This document shows positions 44,290-55,616 of a DNA stretch of 64,000 nt, one piece after another. The position numbers and the translations under genes were made by a program. Below the pieces are notes generated by a model. That model was not told where the DNA came from, did not search any database, and worked only from the letters and a program-made list of their open reading frames with translations. Position 1 is the stretch's first letter. Every line of letters starts with the position of its first letter. Origin of the DNA: Vicinamibacterales bacterium (GTDB lineage: Bacteria > Acidobacteriota > Vicinamibacteria > Vicinamibacterales > Fen-181); NCBI GenBank assembly GCA_036504215.1, contig DASXVO010000090.1, positions 1 through 64,000 of the forward strand, read 5' to 3'.

Positions 44290-44973
44290 TCACTGCTCGA
44301 TCGCCGCGACCCTGATGTAGTCCAGGCGGGGGAAGTGCTTCCGCAGGTAGTCGTTGCCACCCTGGAACAGAGGGGCCTGCTTTCCCGCGCGGATCCCACC
44401 GCCCGACGATTCCCCGTAGTCCGCGTTCAGCGCGTCGCACACGTCGAGCCCCTCGATCACCCGGCCGAAGGGTACGAACGGTTCCTTGTCGTGCGTGGGC
44501 GAGTTGTCCCTCAGGTTGATGAACACCTGCGTGGTCCGGCCATTCGGCACCGCGAACGCGAAGGCCACGGTGCCTCGAACGTTGGACTGTCCCGCCGGAT
44601 CGTCCGGGATCGCCGTTGTCCGCCAGGCCGCCGACACCGCGGGCTCGCCGTGGATCCCGAATTGCGCCCACTTGTCCTCGATGACGCGGAAGAAGGCGGA
44701 GTCGTTGTAGTAGCCGTGCGCGACGAGGTTGTAGAACCGGTCCGCGCCGTGAGGCGCCCACGCGCGGCGCACGTCGATGACGATCGTGCCCTTGGTTGTC
44801 GTGAACCGGACGCGATACCGATCGGGCGCCTGCCGGTTCATCTCCGGCGCGTCGGGTTTGAGGAGCCATCGATCGAAGGAGGGAATTGCCGCCTGGCCCG
44901 CCACGAGCGTCGTGGCCATCGTGCACGTCCACCACAGCAACAGGCCGTAAATCATGGTGGCAGATGATCGCAT
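44290..44973 (-). CDS. Exported peptidyl-prolyl cis-trans isomerase (cyclophilin type)
   Basis: A 227-residue cyclophilin-like PPIase with an N-terminal signal segment (MIYGLLLWWTCTMATTLVAG). Cyclophilin segments: RFTTTKGTIVIDVRRAWAP, RFYNLVAHGYYNDSAFFRVI, RGTVAFAFAVPNGRTTQVFI, FGRVIEGLDVCDAL. The usual QGGD-like loop is altered (QFGIHGEP), and the hallmark Phe-Phe-Arg-Val active-site patch is kept. ATG 44973 has GGAGGG 6 bp upstream. It probably acts in the periplasm. Confidence 0.85.
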   Translation of the reverse strand: MRSSATMIYGLLLWWTCTMATTLVAGQAAIPSFDRWLLKPDAPEMNRQAPDRYRVRFTTTKGTIVIDVRRAWAPHGADRFYNLVAHGYYNDSAFFRVIEDKWAQFGIHGEPAVSAAWRTTAIPDDPAGQSNVRGTVAFAFAVPNGRTTQVFINLRDNSPTHDKEPFVPFGRVIEGLDVCDALNADYGESSGGGIRAGKQAPLFQGGNDYLRKHFPRLDYIRVAAIEQ

Positions 44974-45022
44974 GGATGCCCTCCAGGGGGCTGGAGTTCG
45001 TGACGGGAGATGTTGGATTCGC

Positions 45023-45526
45023 TCAGCGCGCAATCGTCACGGGCACGGTGACCTTCACCGCCCGGCCAGGCAGGCACATCTTGCCGTCACACGCCTGGTA
45101 GTTGACCTCGATCGTGAGCGTCGCCGCGCCCGCGCCGGCCTCCGGCAGCACCTTCACGGGCAGCCGGAAGGTCACCGGTAGGTCGTAGTAGCCCGCCACC
45201 TGGTTGAAGGTCTCATCGAACTCCCGCTGGGGCTCCGGTGCCCGAAGTTTGCCGGCCTGCGTGAACGGCTGGCCACCAGCGAGCGCGAGGCGAAGCGGAC
45301 GCGGTCCGTCCTTCACCTCCTCGGTCGAGTACACGTGCCAGCCCTCACGGATGGCGGCGCTGATCGCGACGGTGAACGAGCTTCCCGGCGGGTAGGACCG
45401 AGCGACCGGCTCGAGCTTCGCCGACCAGTCGACGGCCATCGGCGCGACACTCTGGGCGCCCGCTGTCGAGCCGACGGCCAGGACGCCGATGATCGCGAGA
45501 AGTAGAGTGGAGGTGCGCATCACCAT
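45023..45526 (-). CDS. Exported DsbD N-terminal-domain-like protein
   Basis: A 167-residue secreted protein. Signal peptide MVMRTSTLLLAIIGVLAVGSTAGAQ, then an immunoglobulin-like domain matching the DsbD alpha domain: WHVYSTEEVKDGPRPLRLAL, the FDETFNQVAGYYDLPVTFRLPVKV segment in parts, and the cysteine-bearing VNYQACDGKMCLPGRAVKVTV. The C-x5-C pair (ACDGKMC) is the redox pair seen in DsbD-N. No membrane DsbD core is encoded nearby, so it would need to act with one elsewhere. Confidence 0.82.
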   Translation of the reverse strand: MVMRTSTLLLAIIGVLAVGSTAGAQSVAPMAVDWSAKLEPVARSYPPGSSFTVAISAAIREGWHVYSTEEVKDGPRPLRLALAGGQPFTQAGKLRAPEPQREFDETFNQVAGYYDLPVTFRLPVKVLPEAGAGAATLTIEVNYQACDGKMCLPGRAVKVTVPVTIAR

Positions 45527-45546
45527 GGTTTCATGGTAGCAGCTTG

Positions 45547-46761
45547 TCAGAACCACTGTCGTCGCTTGAACCAGACGATCATCGTCACGGCCGTGACAGC
45601 GCAGATGGTCCAGAAGAAGGGGTAGCCCCAGATCCACTCAATCTCAGGGAAGTGCTTGAAGTTCATCCCATAGACGCCGGCCAGGAACGTCAATGGGATG
45701 AAGATCGTGCCGATGATCGTCAGCACCTTCATGACCTCGTTCAGTCGCTGGCTCATCGCGGTCATGTAGGTTTCGGTCAGCCCCGTGGCCACCTCCCGGT
45801 AGGTTTCCACGATGTCGATGATCTGCACCGTGTGGTCGTAGATGTCCCGCATGTAGGTGCGCGTGGCGTCGCTCAGGCAATCGTGCGGCTCCCGCTGCAG
45901 CCCGGCGATGACCTCGCGCATTGGCCAGACGGCGCGCCGGAGCAGGAGCAGTTCCCGCTTCAATTGGTGGATCTCCTGGATGATCGCCGGCGTCGGCTGC
46001 TCCAGAACGGCCGCTTCGACATCCTCGAGCCGATCGCCGTACACCTCGAGCAACGGAAAGCAGCTGTCCACGATCGCATCGAGCAGCGAGTGCAGCAGGA
46101 AACCCGCATCGTTGTTCCGCAGCCGTGAACCGGCCACCTGCAAACGCTGCCGGAGCGCGTCCCACACGTCGCCTGGGCTTTCCTGGAACGTCAGCACGGT
46201 GTGGTGACCGAGGAAGATGCTGATCTGTTCCGAGCGCAGGTGCCCGTTCGGCATGTCGAGCATGCGGACGATGATGAACAGGCGGGCCTGGTAGCGTCCC
46301 TCGTCGCGGTACTGCTCGACCTTCGGTCGGTGTGTGACGTGCAGGACGTCCTCGACTGCCAGCGGATGGAGGTTGTACTTCTCCGCGAGCGACCGGATGA
46401 CCTTCATGTCGGTGAGGCCGTCGACGTTGATCCACCGGACCGCCGCCCACTCGGGCCGGTGCGCGGCCAGGAACTTGTCGAGGTCCTTGACCTCGGCGGC
46501 CGACGCCTGGGCAGGGCCGTAGTCGATGCAGGAAATCGCCACCGATTCAGCCGTGCTCGGCATTCGGGCCAGGTCGTCGAGATCGATCCCCGCCACGGCG
46601 CCGGGCTTGGACCGCTTGAGCAGTCGCGGCACGCTCGCGCGCGACCGTTTGCGGCCATGGTGGTCCGATCGGCGGCGACCGCCTGTCGATTCGACGGGTG
46701 CGTGGTCTGGTTGCGCGGTGGCAACCGCCTGGCTGTCGGGCTGTTTGGCGGAAGTGGACAT
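45547..46761 (-). CDS. corA: CorA-family magnesium/cobalt transporter
   Basis: A 404-residue channel-type Mg2+ transporter. A basic N-terminal extension (to about residue 50) precedes the cytoplasmic alpha/beta domain (HPLAVEDVLHVTHRPKVEQY), the long helix, and two C-terminal membrane helices (VLTIIGTIFIPLTFLAGVYG and FFWTICAVTAVTMIVWF) joined by the filter loop YGMNFKHFPE (GMN 365-367). ATG 46761 is preceded by AAAGG. A TATACT box lies about 20 bp upstream. The C-terminal KRRQWF ending is usual. Confidence 0.93.
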   Translation of the reverse strand: MSTSAKQPDSQAVATAQPDHAPVESTGGRRRSDHHGRKRSRASVPRLLKRSKPGAVAGIDLDDLARMPSTAESVAISCIDYGPAQASAAEVKDLDKFLAAHRPEWAAVRWINVDGLTDMKVIRSLAEKYNLHPLAVEDVLHVTHRPKVEQYRDEGRYQARLFIIVRMLDMPNGHLRSEQISIFLGHHTVLTFQESPGDVWDALRQRLQVAGSRLRNNDAGFLLHSLLDAIVDSCFPLLEVYGDRLEDVEAAVLEQPTPAIIQEIHQLKRELLLLRRAVWPMREVIAGLQREPHDCLSDATRTYMRDIYDHTVQIIDIVETYREVATGLTETYMTAMSQRLNEVMKVLTIIGTIFIPLTFLAGVYGMNFKHFPEIEWIWGYPFFWTICAVTAVTMIVWFKRRQWF

Positions 46762-46781
46762 GTGGCGACCTTTGGCTCGGT

Positions 46782-48649
<1,868 letters not shown>

Positions 48650-48674
48650 CGGGTCTCCGGGAGATCGAACTCCG

Positions 48675-49967
48675 TCAGACGCCGTATATCCGTTCGATTC
48701 GGTGCGGCGGCAGGACCTCCAGCAACTCCGCGTAGATCTCCGCCTCATACGCCTTCGAAGAGACGATCACGCGGTCGACTGTTGAGAAATCGAACGTGCA
48801 TTTCTGAACGATCGGGATACCTCGCATCTGCTCGCCCTGGGTCGGTCGCTGATCGACGATCGCGATCACGTTCAATCGCTTCAGGTCGTCGCCCACAATC
48901 TCGAGCAACTGCTCCGTGTGAAGGCCGCCCGCGTAGATGGCCACCGGACTGGACGGGCCGAACGCTTCGCACCACTGCGCCCACTTTCGCCTGAACAGCA
49001 TCACTCGATCCCGATGGTGGACATTCTCGTCGTCGATGACGTCGAACATCTGGCGTGCCGTCGCGCGGTAGTGAGCGACCCGCTCCGCGAACGCGTCTCG
49101 CGCGGCGTCGTCGATGATGCGAATCGTCTCTCCCCGTCCGCTCCTGAAGACGTGGTCGATGCGTCCATCGAGCAGCGCGTCCCGATACGCGCGGATGTCA
49201 GACGTGTACCGCCGCGCCTCGAGCATGATGTAGCGACGCCTCGAGATCGTGAGATTATCGAGATTCTCCCGCACCCCCGTCGCCATCACCGGCAGATATG
49301 AGGCCAGGTACCCGCGGGTGTGGAAGTTGAACAGGCACTTCATGTGCGGGCCGAACCTGGCGAAGTCGTCGTCACCAAGTGGGTCCGAGAGCGAGCCAGG
49401 GGTCGGCGCTCGCCCCGGGAACGGCGGGTAGCACTCCAGGTACGGGGACCGCCGCACGCAGTACGTGACTTCCGACGCGTGCATGAACGTGGCGAGCCAG
49501 TACGCGAAGTAGTCGAACTTGCCCGGCGGCGGGCTCTCGGTCCAACTCGGATGGAGCGGAGCGATCAGGGCTCCATCCGGTCGCATTCTCATCACGTTTC
49601 CGTGCACCATCGACACGTCTGGATCCCGCTCCAGCACCTCCACGCACTGCTCGAACCAAGTCGGCGACAGGTAGCAGTCCGAGACCGGAAGGCACATCAC
49701 GTAGGTGCCCGTCGCGCGTCGCATCGCCTTGTAGAATCCGTCGCCGGGCCCCTCGTCCGGCTCCGAGATCCACTTGAGGCGTGGTTCGCGCTCGTAGGTC
49801 CGTAGGATGTCCAGCGTCCCGTCGGTCGAGGCACCGTCCACGAGGGCGATCTCGAAGTCCTCGAACGTCTGCGCAAGGATCGAGTCGAGCGTGTCGGCGA
49901 GGTACCGGGCCTCGTTCCGGCACGTGGTGTAGACGGAGAGGGTTGGATGCGGCGCGCGGTCGTTCAC
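48675..49967 (-). CDS. Family 2 glycosyltransferase fused to a C-terminal Rossmann-like module
   Basis: A 430-residue protein. The N-terminal GT-A domain has LSVYTTCRNEARYLADTL, FEIALVDGASTDGTLDIL, KWISEPDEGPGDGFYKAM and VMCLPVSDCYLSPTWFE. The last 89 residues (342-430) form a separate alpha/beta module: VAIYAGGLHTEQLLEIV, VIAIVDQRPTQGEQM, RGIPIV, then DRVIVSSKAYEAEIYAEL. I start it at GTG 49967, which overlaps the upstream gene's TGA as GTGA. The same module recurs in three other proteins of this island. Confidence 0.85.
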   Translation of the reverse strand: MNDRAPHPTLSVYTTCRNEARYLADTLDSILAQTFEDFEIALVDGASTDGTLDILRTYEREPRLKWISEPDEGPGDGFYKAMRRATGTYVMCLPVSDCYLSPTWFEQCVEVLERDPDVSMVHGNVMRMRPDGALIAPLHPSWTESPPPGKFDYFAYWLATFMHASEVTYCVRRSPYLECYPPFPGRAPTPGSLSDPLGDDDFARFGPHMKCLFNFHTRGYLASYLPVMATGVRENLDNLTISRRRYIMLEARRYTSDIRAYRDALLDGRIDHVFRSGRGETIRIIDDAARDAFAERVAHYRATARQMFDVIDDENVHHRDRVMLFRRKWAQWCEAFGPSSPVAIYAGGLHTEQLLEIVGDDLKRLNVIAIVDQRPTQGEQMRGIPIVQKCTFDFSTVDRVIVSSKAYEAEIYAELLEVLPPHRIERIYGV

Positions 49968-51409
49968 GACGACCACCCTGACAGATCGATGAGCTTCGCC
50001 TGGCAACCCTGCTGCTTGAGCCGCGCCGCGATTTCCTTGTGGTAGACGGGGCTCCCGATGATTACGAACGGAGCCGACGACAACCGGGGTATGACATCGG
50101 CATCGCAGAGCAGCGGCAGCCCCATGAACTCGGTCCGAGCCTTCTTCTGGTCGAGAATCGAACGCATCTCGAGGACCGCCACCGGTGGCTGAAGTCTGGC
50201 GTCGGTGATGAACCGGCAGAGCCGCCGCGAGTACTCGCCGGTGCCGTAGATGTAGTACTCGGTCTGGTTACGCCGGGTGTAGGCCGTGAGTGCCCTCATC
50301 TGGCGCCTCAAGTCCAGATTCGTCGCAACCGACGCCAGGTACTGGCGAGACAGCCACGACAGCACCCGGTCCACGCGCGCCGCGAGCCTTGGCGCGCGGT
50401 AGTCGAGGTAGTACACCAAGCCGGCTATCCTCGTCCCGCGTGCGGCATCCCTCCCGCCACCTGCGTAGACACCATACCTGAGCTTGCGTGAGTTGTTCCG
50501 AATCGCCGTGGCTATCCGGCTAACTCGGTACGGGAACTCGCGCCGGCGGTCCAGCACGGGGTCTCGCACGACGATCATCTGCCGCCGTCTGTCCTCGACG
50601 ATGGTCGACTCCGGGAGACCGCGGCGTCCCGCCCAGATATTGGCCAGCAAGAGCATCGCGCGGCGCTTGGCTTCGGTCTGGACCCGGTGGGACCAGAGGA
50701 CGAGCGACTCGCGGATGTGCCCGTGCACGCGCCGGCGCCGTGCATCGCCCTCGAGCCCGAGGCTCGCACCCTCGCCGGAGAACCGCAGGAACGGTTCAGG
50801 GATGTCGCGATTCTCCTCGTTGACGTCGAAGGGATCGCTCGTGTTCAGATAGAACGCGACGCATTGCTGGAAGGAATCCGGGCCGAGGCACGGATTCCAA
50901 TCACCGACGATGGCGAGCCAGCGCGTCGTGTAGAACGCGAGACTGTCTGGCGCACAGCCGCATTCCCAGACGTCCGTGTAGTTGCGATACCGGAACCGCG
51001 ACGCGCGAATCCGGAAAATGTGGTCGTCGTAGTAGCCGACGTACTTCCGCAGGACGTCGTCCCACCCCTGCGTGAGGAACCTGAACTCGTCGCTGCTGTT
51101 GAACACGAAGTACGCGGTTGGCGCCGTCATCGGCAGCAGCAGGTTCAGCGGCTTCCACAGGTCGAAGAAACTCCTGACGATGTCGGTCTTCAGGTAGCGA
51201 ATGCGCAGGGCCCGACACGCGGCTTCCTCGACCACGGCCCGCTCCATCGCCTTATCGCCCTCATCGATGTGGACCAGGACCTCGACGGCCGATGGGCAGG
51301 ATGCCGTCTCTTCGACGCTGGACAGGAAATCGCGGAAATGATCCGGTCGGTTCGAATTGAGCTGGATCGAGACGAATACCTCGCCGAGCGGATCACCCTG
51401 TGTAGTCAT
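49964..51409 (-). CDS. Glycosyltransferase-like protein with C-terminal Rossmann-like module
   Basis: A 481-residue protein. The first about 220 residues look like a divergent GT-A fold (VFVSIQLNSNRPDHFRDFLS, EVLVHIDEGDKAME, TAYFVFNSSDEFRFLTQGW), but no clean DxD is seen beyond NSSDE. The middle is basic and helical (320-380). Residues 384-481 are the recurring module: EYYIYGTGEYSRRLCRFI, MGLPLLCDADVI, APFVIIGSPVYHKEIAARL. Its ATG at 51409 is 18 bp from the methyltransferase gene, and it is coupled to the glycosyltransferase downstream. Confidence 0.7.
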   Translation of the reverse strand: MTTQGDPLGEVFVSIQLNSNRPDHFRDFLSSVEETASCPSAVEVLVHIDEGDKAMERAVVEEAACRALRIRYLKTDIVRSFFDLWKPLNLLLPMTAPTAYFVFNSSDEFRFLTQGWDDVLRKYVGYYDDHIFRIRASRFRYRNYTDVWECGCAPDSLAFYTTRWLAIVGDWNPCLGPDSFQQCVAFYLNTSDPFDVNEENRDIPEPFLRFSGEGASLGLEGDARRRRVHGHIRESLVLWSHRVQTEAKRRAMLLLANIWAGRRGLPESTIVEDRRRQMIVVRDPVLDRRREFPYRVSRIATAIRNNSRKLRYGVYAGGGRDAARGTRIAGLVYYLDYRAPRLAARVDRVLSWLSRQYLASVATNLDLRRQMRALTAYTRRNQTEYYIYGTGEYSRRLCRFITDARLQPPVAVLEMRSILDQKKARTEFMGLPLLCDADVIPRLSSAPFVIIGSPVYHKEIAARLKQQGCQAKLIDLSGWSS

Positions 51410-51427
51410 GGACAGGTCCCGGGTCGA

Positions 51428-52270
51428 TCAGACGAGGTGCTGGATGTCGGCGAAGTGCGCCTGGGCATCCGCCAGCGCGGCGGCCGGGAAGTGCTTCGGG
51501 TAGACGACGGGCATTCCGCGGAGCACGATCGGCCGCCACGCGGTGCCGTCCTTCTGCATCGCCCAGAATCCAGCCCAGACGGAGACCCGACCGAATACTT
51601 CCGCCACGGCAGCGGTCACACCGGGATGATAGCTGTGGCCCGTCTCCGGATCGGTGGCGAGGTCGCGCTCGCGGTTCGCATGGACGTGCGCCGCATCGCA
51701 CTCGTCGAGTTGCCGGTTGAGGTCGTCGCCGCAGATGATGCCGCCGTCGCGGACCAGCCGGAGGGTGGCCGTCAGGTCGGCGCGGACCGACGAATATGCG
51801 TGGTTCGCATCGACGAACGCAATGTCGTACTGCGCATCGCGCAACTGCGGCAGCACGTGCTCGCTCAGCCCCCGTACGTGCTGCGCCGCGATTCCCGGCG
51901 GCAACGTGGTCATGTTGTGCACGAAGATCTCGTAGGCCACGTCCGACGCGAGCATCGCGTCCATGGCCACGGCGTAGTCGGCCTTCGCGTCCGGTGTCTC
52001 GGTGAAGAACGGCGTCCAGGCATCCACGCACGTCAACGAGCCGCGCCCCGCGCAGTACGTGGAGATTCCCTGCGCCCACGAGAGCGCGGACGCGCCGCAC
52101 CACGAGCCGACCTCGAGCACGCTCAGCGCGTCACGGCCGCACCGCTCCTTCAGGTACCACGTCGTCCCAATCATGAACAGGTGCCGGACCGGGGCGCCGA
52201 GGATCGCCCGGTCGATGTGGAGGATGGGGCGGCCGGGATGGAGCGCGGAGAGAAGGCTGCGACAGGACAT
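51428..52270 (-). CDS. Class I SAM-dependent methyltransferase (Methyltransf_24/TylF-like)
   Basis: A 280-residue methyltransferase. SAM motif I VLEVGSWCGASALSWAQ (about 51-67), the acidic segment SLTCVDAWTPF, and YDIAFVDANHAYSSVRADL with GGIICGDDLNRQLDE, the metal-dependent O-methyltransferase pattern found in macrolide and sugar methyltransferases. It probably O-methylates a sugar hydroxyl in the island's product; that is inference. It is 37 bp from the radical SAM gene. Confidence 0.85.
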   Translation of the reverse strand: MSCRSLLSALHPGRPILHIDRAILGAPVRHLFMIGTTWYLKERCGRDALSVLEVGSWCGASALSWAQGISTYCAGRGSLTCVDAWTPFFTETPDAKADYAVAMDAMLASDVAYEIFVHNMTTLPPGIAAQHVRGLSEHVLPQLRDAQYDIAFVDANHAYSSVRADLTATLRLVRDGGIICGDDLNRQLDECDAAHVHANRERDLATDPETGHSYHPGVTAAVAEVFGRVSVWAGFWAMQKDGTAWRPIVLRGMPVVYPKHFPAAALADAQAHFADIQHLV

Positions 52271-52307
52271 CAGGCTTCCTCGTGGGGCGGGGACCGGCCT
52301 TACGGGC

Positions 52308-53810
52308 TCAGGCCGGGACGGCCGCCTTTCGCTGCTCGAGGATCTTCCGCCGGAGCGTGATCCGGGTCATCCCCTCGATGTGTTCTCGCACGTCTGCGCC
52401 GAATCGCCGCTCGATCATCGCCAGGTACCTCGGGTTCGCGAAGTACGCGGTGAACGCGTAGTCACGGAACTCCAGCACCTGGGCGGCGGTCAGGTGCTCG
52501 GTCGGCAGCGGCAGGAATTCGTAGCCCTGCTGGGCGTAGCCAACCCAGGTGTCCGGCAGCCTGGTCCCCTTCTCGAGGGCCTCCGCGTACAGGTCCGATC
52601 CCGGCGGCGCCATGGTACAGAAGAAACTGGGAAACGCACAGTTCAATTCGAGTGCGAACGAGAGTGTGTCCTGCATGCTCTCGTAGTCCTCGCCCGGCAG
52701 GCCGAACATGAAGTTGGCGCAGAGGTCGATGCCCGCGTCATGGATCTTCCCCACGACCGACCGAATCACGTCCTTGTCGTAGCGGCCCTTCTTCACCGCG
52801 GCCAGGGACTTCAGGCTGCTCGACTCGATCCCGAGCTTGAACCAGTTGAACCCGGCCTTCTTGAGCAGCGCCAGGTGCTCGGCGCTCATGCGCTCGACCG
52901 CGTCCACCCTCGCGAACGCGCAGAAATTGAGCCTGTACTCGCGCGTCAGGAGCGCTTCGACGATCGGCAGGTAGTGCTTCTCGTTGAAGACGAAGAGTTC
53001 GTCGATCAGGTTGATGTTCCGGACGCCGTGCTCGCGCGCCAGCGTATCGAGCTGCCGCATCACCCAGTCGGTGGACCAGTACCTGATCTTCCGCTCTCCA
53101 TACGTCGAGTGGATGGCGCAGAAAGAGCATCGATATGGGCAGCCCAAGCTGGTGTAGAGCGATGCGTAGTGTTCGCGCGACTGGAGATCCTGGAGGCACA
53201 TCCAGTTGAACGCCCGATACCGGGCCTTTGTCCAGGGAATCAGGTCCCACGCGACGTCGGAGAGTTCCCCTGTCAGATCGCGCACGTTCTTCGCCCGCGA
53301 CATCGGGGCAAGCGGCTTCCCGTCGCGCCGCTGCCACAGCCCGGGAATGTCGTCGAGCGGCTCGCCGCGGACCAGCGCCAGCAAGGTGTGGAACCCTTCG
53401 CCCTGAACGACGAAATCGCACACTGACTCCTCGATGGTGCGCGCCGGCAGCGCCGAGGGATGCCAGCCGCTGAGCACCACGGTCCGATGTGGCTCGAGCG
53501 CCTTGATGGCCCTGCACTGTTGCTCGACGGCGACCATGATCGGGCTGCAGGTGTTCGCCTGCTGGCTGTACACGACGATGCCGACGAGGCGGGGGTCCCG
53601 CTGCGCGATGATTCGGGCGGTCTCGTCGAAGCTCAGATTGAGGCCATGCGCGTCCAGGATGTCGACGGCGATGCCCTGTTTCCGGAGATAGCCGGCGGTC
53701 AGCGCCGCCCAAAACGGCGGTTCGCACGCCGAGTAATCCCTGCTCAGATCCTGGTAGATCGTCGTCTTCGAACCCACATTGACGAGAAGGATGTCGAGCC
53801 GATTGTCCAT
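52308..53810 (-). CDS. Cobalamin-binding-domain radical SAM enzyme
   Basis: A 500-residue protein. B12-type Rossmann domain at about 1-150 (VDILDAHGLNLS, LVGIVVYSQQANTCSP, TVVLSGWHPSALPARTIEE, VVQGEGFHTLLALV), then the cluster motif C224-x3-C228-x2-C231 (LGCPYRCSFCAIHS) and the radical SAM barrel (FNWFKLGIESSSLKSL, ANFMFGLPGEDYESM). Class B radical SAM methylases share this layout and methylate unactivated carbon or phosphorus, but other chemistry is possible. ATG 53810 has AGGAG 9 bp upstream; it lies 1 bp from the transketolase C-half stop. Confidence 0.87.
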   Translation of the reverse strand: MDNRLDILLVNVGSKTTIYQDLSRDYSACEPPFWAALTAGYLRKQGIAVDILDAHGLNLSFDETARIIAQRDPRLVGIVVYSQQANTCSPIMVAVEQQCRAIKALEPHRTVVLSGWHPSALPARTIEESVCDFVVQGEGFHTLLALVRGEPLDDIPGLWQRRDGKPLAPMSRAKNVRDLTGELSDVAWDLIPWTKARYRAFNWMCLQDLQSREHYASLYTSLGCPYRCSFCAIHSTYGERKIRYWSTDWVMRQLDTLAREHGVRNINLIDELFVFNEKHYLPIVEALLTREYRLNFCAFARVDAVERMSAEHLALLKKAGFNWFKLGIESSSLKSLAAVKKGRYDKDVIRSVVGKIHDAGIDLCANFMFGLPGEDYESMQDTLSFALELNCAFPSFFCTMAPPGSDLYAEALEKGTRLPDTWVGYAQQGYEFLPLPTEHLTAAQVLEFRDYAFTAYFANPRYLAMIERRFGADVREHIEGMTRITLRRKILEQRKAAVPA

Positions 53811-53811
53811 C

Positions 53812-54753
53812 TCACCGATCTCCTGCACCGGGCGCACGCGCCCACACGCTTCGCACCTCGTCTGCGATGGACGTCGCGTCGCAGCGAATCCGGCGCAGCA
53901 ACTCCTCGCGCCCCGGGCTTCCATGCACGTACGCGTCCGGCGCGCCAAGGCGCCTGAGCAGTGGACGGCGACCGGTCGTCGTGGCGTACCAGTGGCAGAC
54001 ACCGGCCCACAACCCGCCCACTGGCCCGTGCTCCTCGGCGACCACGACGGCGTCCACCTGATCGGCCAGGCGATCGAGTGCGGCCACATCCAGCGGTTTC
54101 ACCGTGTGCATCTGGTAGAGCATCGGGCGGATCTCCTCGCTCGACAGCTCATCCAGGGCCTCGACCGCCACGCGGGCCATGTCGCCGGTGGTGAGAACCA
54201 GGACCCGCTGGCCACGACGAACGAGACGCGCCCGGCCGAGCGTGGGCGTCTCCTCGGCAGCCATCCTCGGTTCGCCGTACTTTCCAATACGGATATAGGC
54301 CGGCCCGGCCAGTGTCGCCAACTGTGGCAACAAGGCCTCGGTTTCGACCGGATCGGCCGGCGCCACGACGGTCATGCCCGGCAGGAGCGACATCAGGCCC
54401 AGGTCGTCGGGCGCGTGGTGTGTAACCCCGCTCGACGCGTAGAGATAGCCGCCACCTGCGCCCACGATTACGACCGGGAGCGAGTGATAGCCTATACCGA
54501 CACGAACCTGCTCGAAGGCTCGGGCCGTCGCAAATGACGCGATCGAGTAGACGAACGGACGCCAGCCCTCGAGCGCGAGGCCGGTCGCGGCAGACATCAT
54601 CTGCGCCTCCGCCACGCCGACGTTCACGTATCGTGGCCCGAAACGCCGCTGGAACTCGTCGAACGTCTGGAAGCCGAGGTCGCCGGTGAGGAAGATGATC
54701 CGATCGTTCTCCTCCGCCAGCCGTGTCAGGGTCTCGGCAAACGCCTTTCGCAT
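53812..54753 (-). CDS. Transketolase, C-terminal half (pyrimidine-binding plus C-domain)
   Basis: A 313-residue protein matching the second half of transketolase. It begins MRKAFAETLTRLAEENDRII with FLTGDLGFQTFDEF, has RYVNVGVAEAQMMSAATGLA carrying the TPP-contacting Glu, FARTAF-like SFATARAFEQVRVGI, HHAPDDLGLMSLLPGM, and a C-domain with VLTTGDMARVA. It pairs with the gene 2 bp upstream to make a split enzyme. Split transketolases in biosynthetic loci often build or rearrange unusual sugars. It is not the housekeeping type, which is a single chain of about 650 residues. Confidence 0.9.
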   Translation of the reverse strand: MRKAFAETLTRLAEENDRIIFLTGDLGFQTFDEFQRRFGPRYVNVGVAEAQMMSAATGLALEGWRPFVYSIASFATARAFEQVRVGIGYHSLPVVIVGAGGGYLYASSGVTHHAPDDLGLMSLLPGMTVVAPADPVETEALLPQLATLAGPAYIRIGKYGEPRMAAEETPTLGRARLVRRGQRVLVLTTGDMARVAVEALDELSSEEIRPMLYQMHTVKPLDVAALDRLADQVDAVVVAEEHGPVGGLWAGVCHWYATTTGRRPLLRRLGAPDAYVHGSPGREELLRRIRCDATSIADEVRSVWARAPGAGDR

Positions 54754-54755
54754 CG

Positions 54756-55616
54756 TCAGCTCTTGTGCAACGGGGTCGCATCGAGGTGCCGGAGCGCCGC
54801 CTCAACCTCGTTGGCCGAAGGCACACGGTAGTGCCACAGCACCTGGTCCTCCATGAACGGCACGCCTGCTCCCTTCCGAGTCTTCGCGACAATTGCCGAC
54901 GGGCGCCCAGGCTCGAACGGGAACTCGGCCAGCGCGCGCCCGACCTCGGACACGTCGTGGCCGTCGATGGTCTGCGCCCCCCAGCCGAATGCCCTGAACT
55001 TTGCCGCCAGGTCGGTGTGGCCCATGATGTCATCGCTGCGGCCCACGGCCTGCAGTCCGTTGTAGTCGACGATAGCGAGCAGGTTCTCCAGCCCCTGGGC
55101 GGCGGCGAACGTGGCGGACTCCCACACGCTGCCCTCGTTACACTCCCCGTCGCTCATCAGGACGACGGCCCTGGTCTGCCGGCCGTCGATCCGGTGGCCG
55201 TAGAGCATGCCGGTCGCAATCCCGAGGCCGTGCCCGAGGCTTCCGGACGAGCACTCGAGCAAGGGCAGGGCGTGCTTGCAGGGATGCACCGCGAGCGGCG
55301 AGTCGGGGTGCGCGTACTCGGCCAGCCAGGACGTCGGGATGAACCCGCGGTCGGCCATCACCGCGTAGAGCGCCGTGCACGCGTGCCCCTTACTGAGGAT
55401 GAACCGGTCGCGGTCCGGGGCGGCCGGATCGTCGGTTGAAACCCTGAGGAATCCGCCATACAGCGCCACCAGCACGTCCACGCAGCTCAGCGCGGAGCCC
55501 AGATGGCCGTGACGGCCATCGAACGCCATCTGAACACACGTGGCCCGTATCTGCCGAGCGCGGCGCTGAAGATCGGCGATCTCGGGAGAATGCTCGACCG
55601 GTTGCCGCTCACTCAT
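54756..55616 (-). CDS. Transketolase, N-terminal half (TPP-binding)
   Basis: A 286-residue protein matching the TPP pyrophosphate-binding half of transketolase: HGHLGSALSCVDVLVALYGG, RFILSKGHACTALYAVMADRG, SSGSLGHGLGIATGML, and the TPP/metal motif MSDGECNEGSVWE followed by VDYNGLQAVG. The start is ambiguous. ATG 55616 (MSERQPVEHS) is used here; ATG 55661 would add 15 Ser/Thr/Arg-rich residues, and neither has a strong ribosome site. It is the first gene of the minus-strand unit, divergent from the methyltransferase at 55796. Confidence 0.9.
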   Translation of the reverse strand: MSERQPVEHSPEIADLQRRARQIRATCVQMAFDGRHGHLGSALSCVDVLVALYGGFLRVSTDDPAAPDRDRFILSKGHACTALYAVMADRGFIPTSWLAEYAHPDSPLAVHPCKHALPLLECSSGSLGHGLGIATGMLYGHRIDGRQTRAVVLMSDGECNEGSVWESATFAAAQGLENLLAIVDYNGLQAVGRSDDIMGHTDLAAKFRAFGWGAQTIDGHDVSEVGRALAEFPFEPGRPSAIVAKTRKGAGVPFMEDQVLWHYRVPSANEVEAALRHLDATPLHKS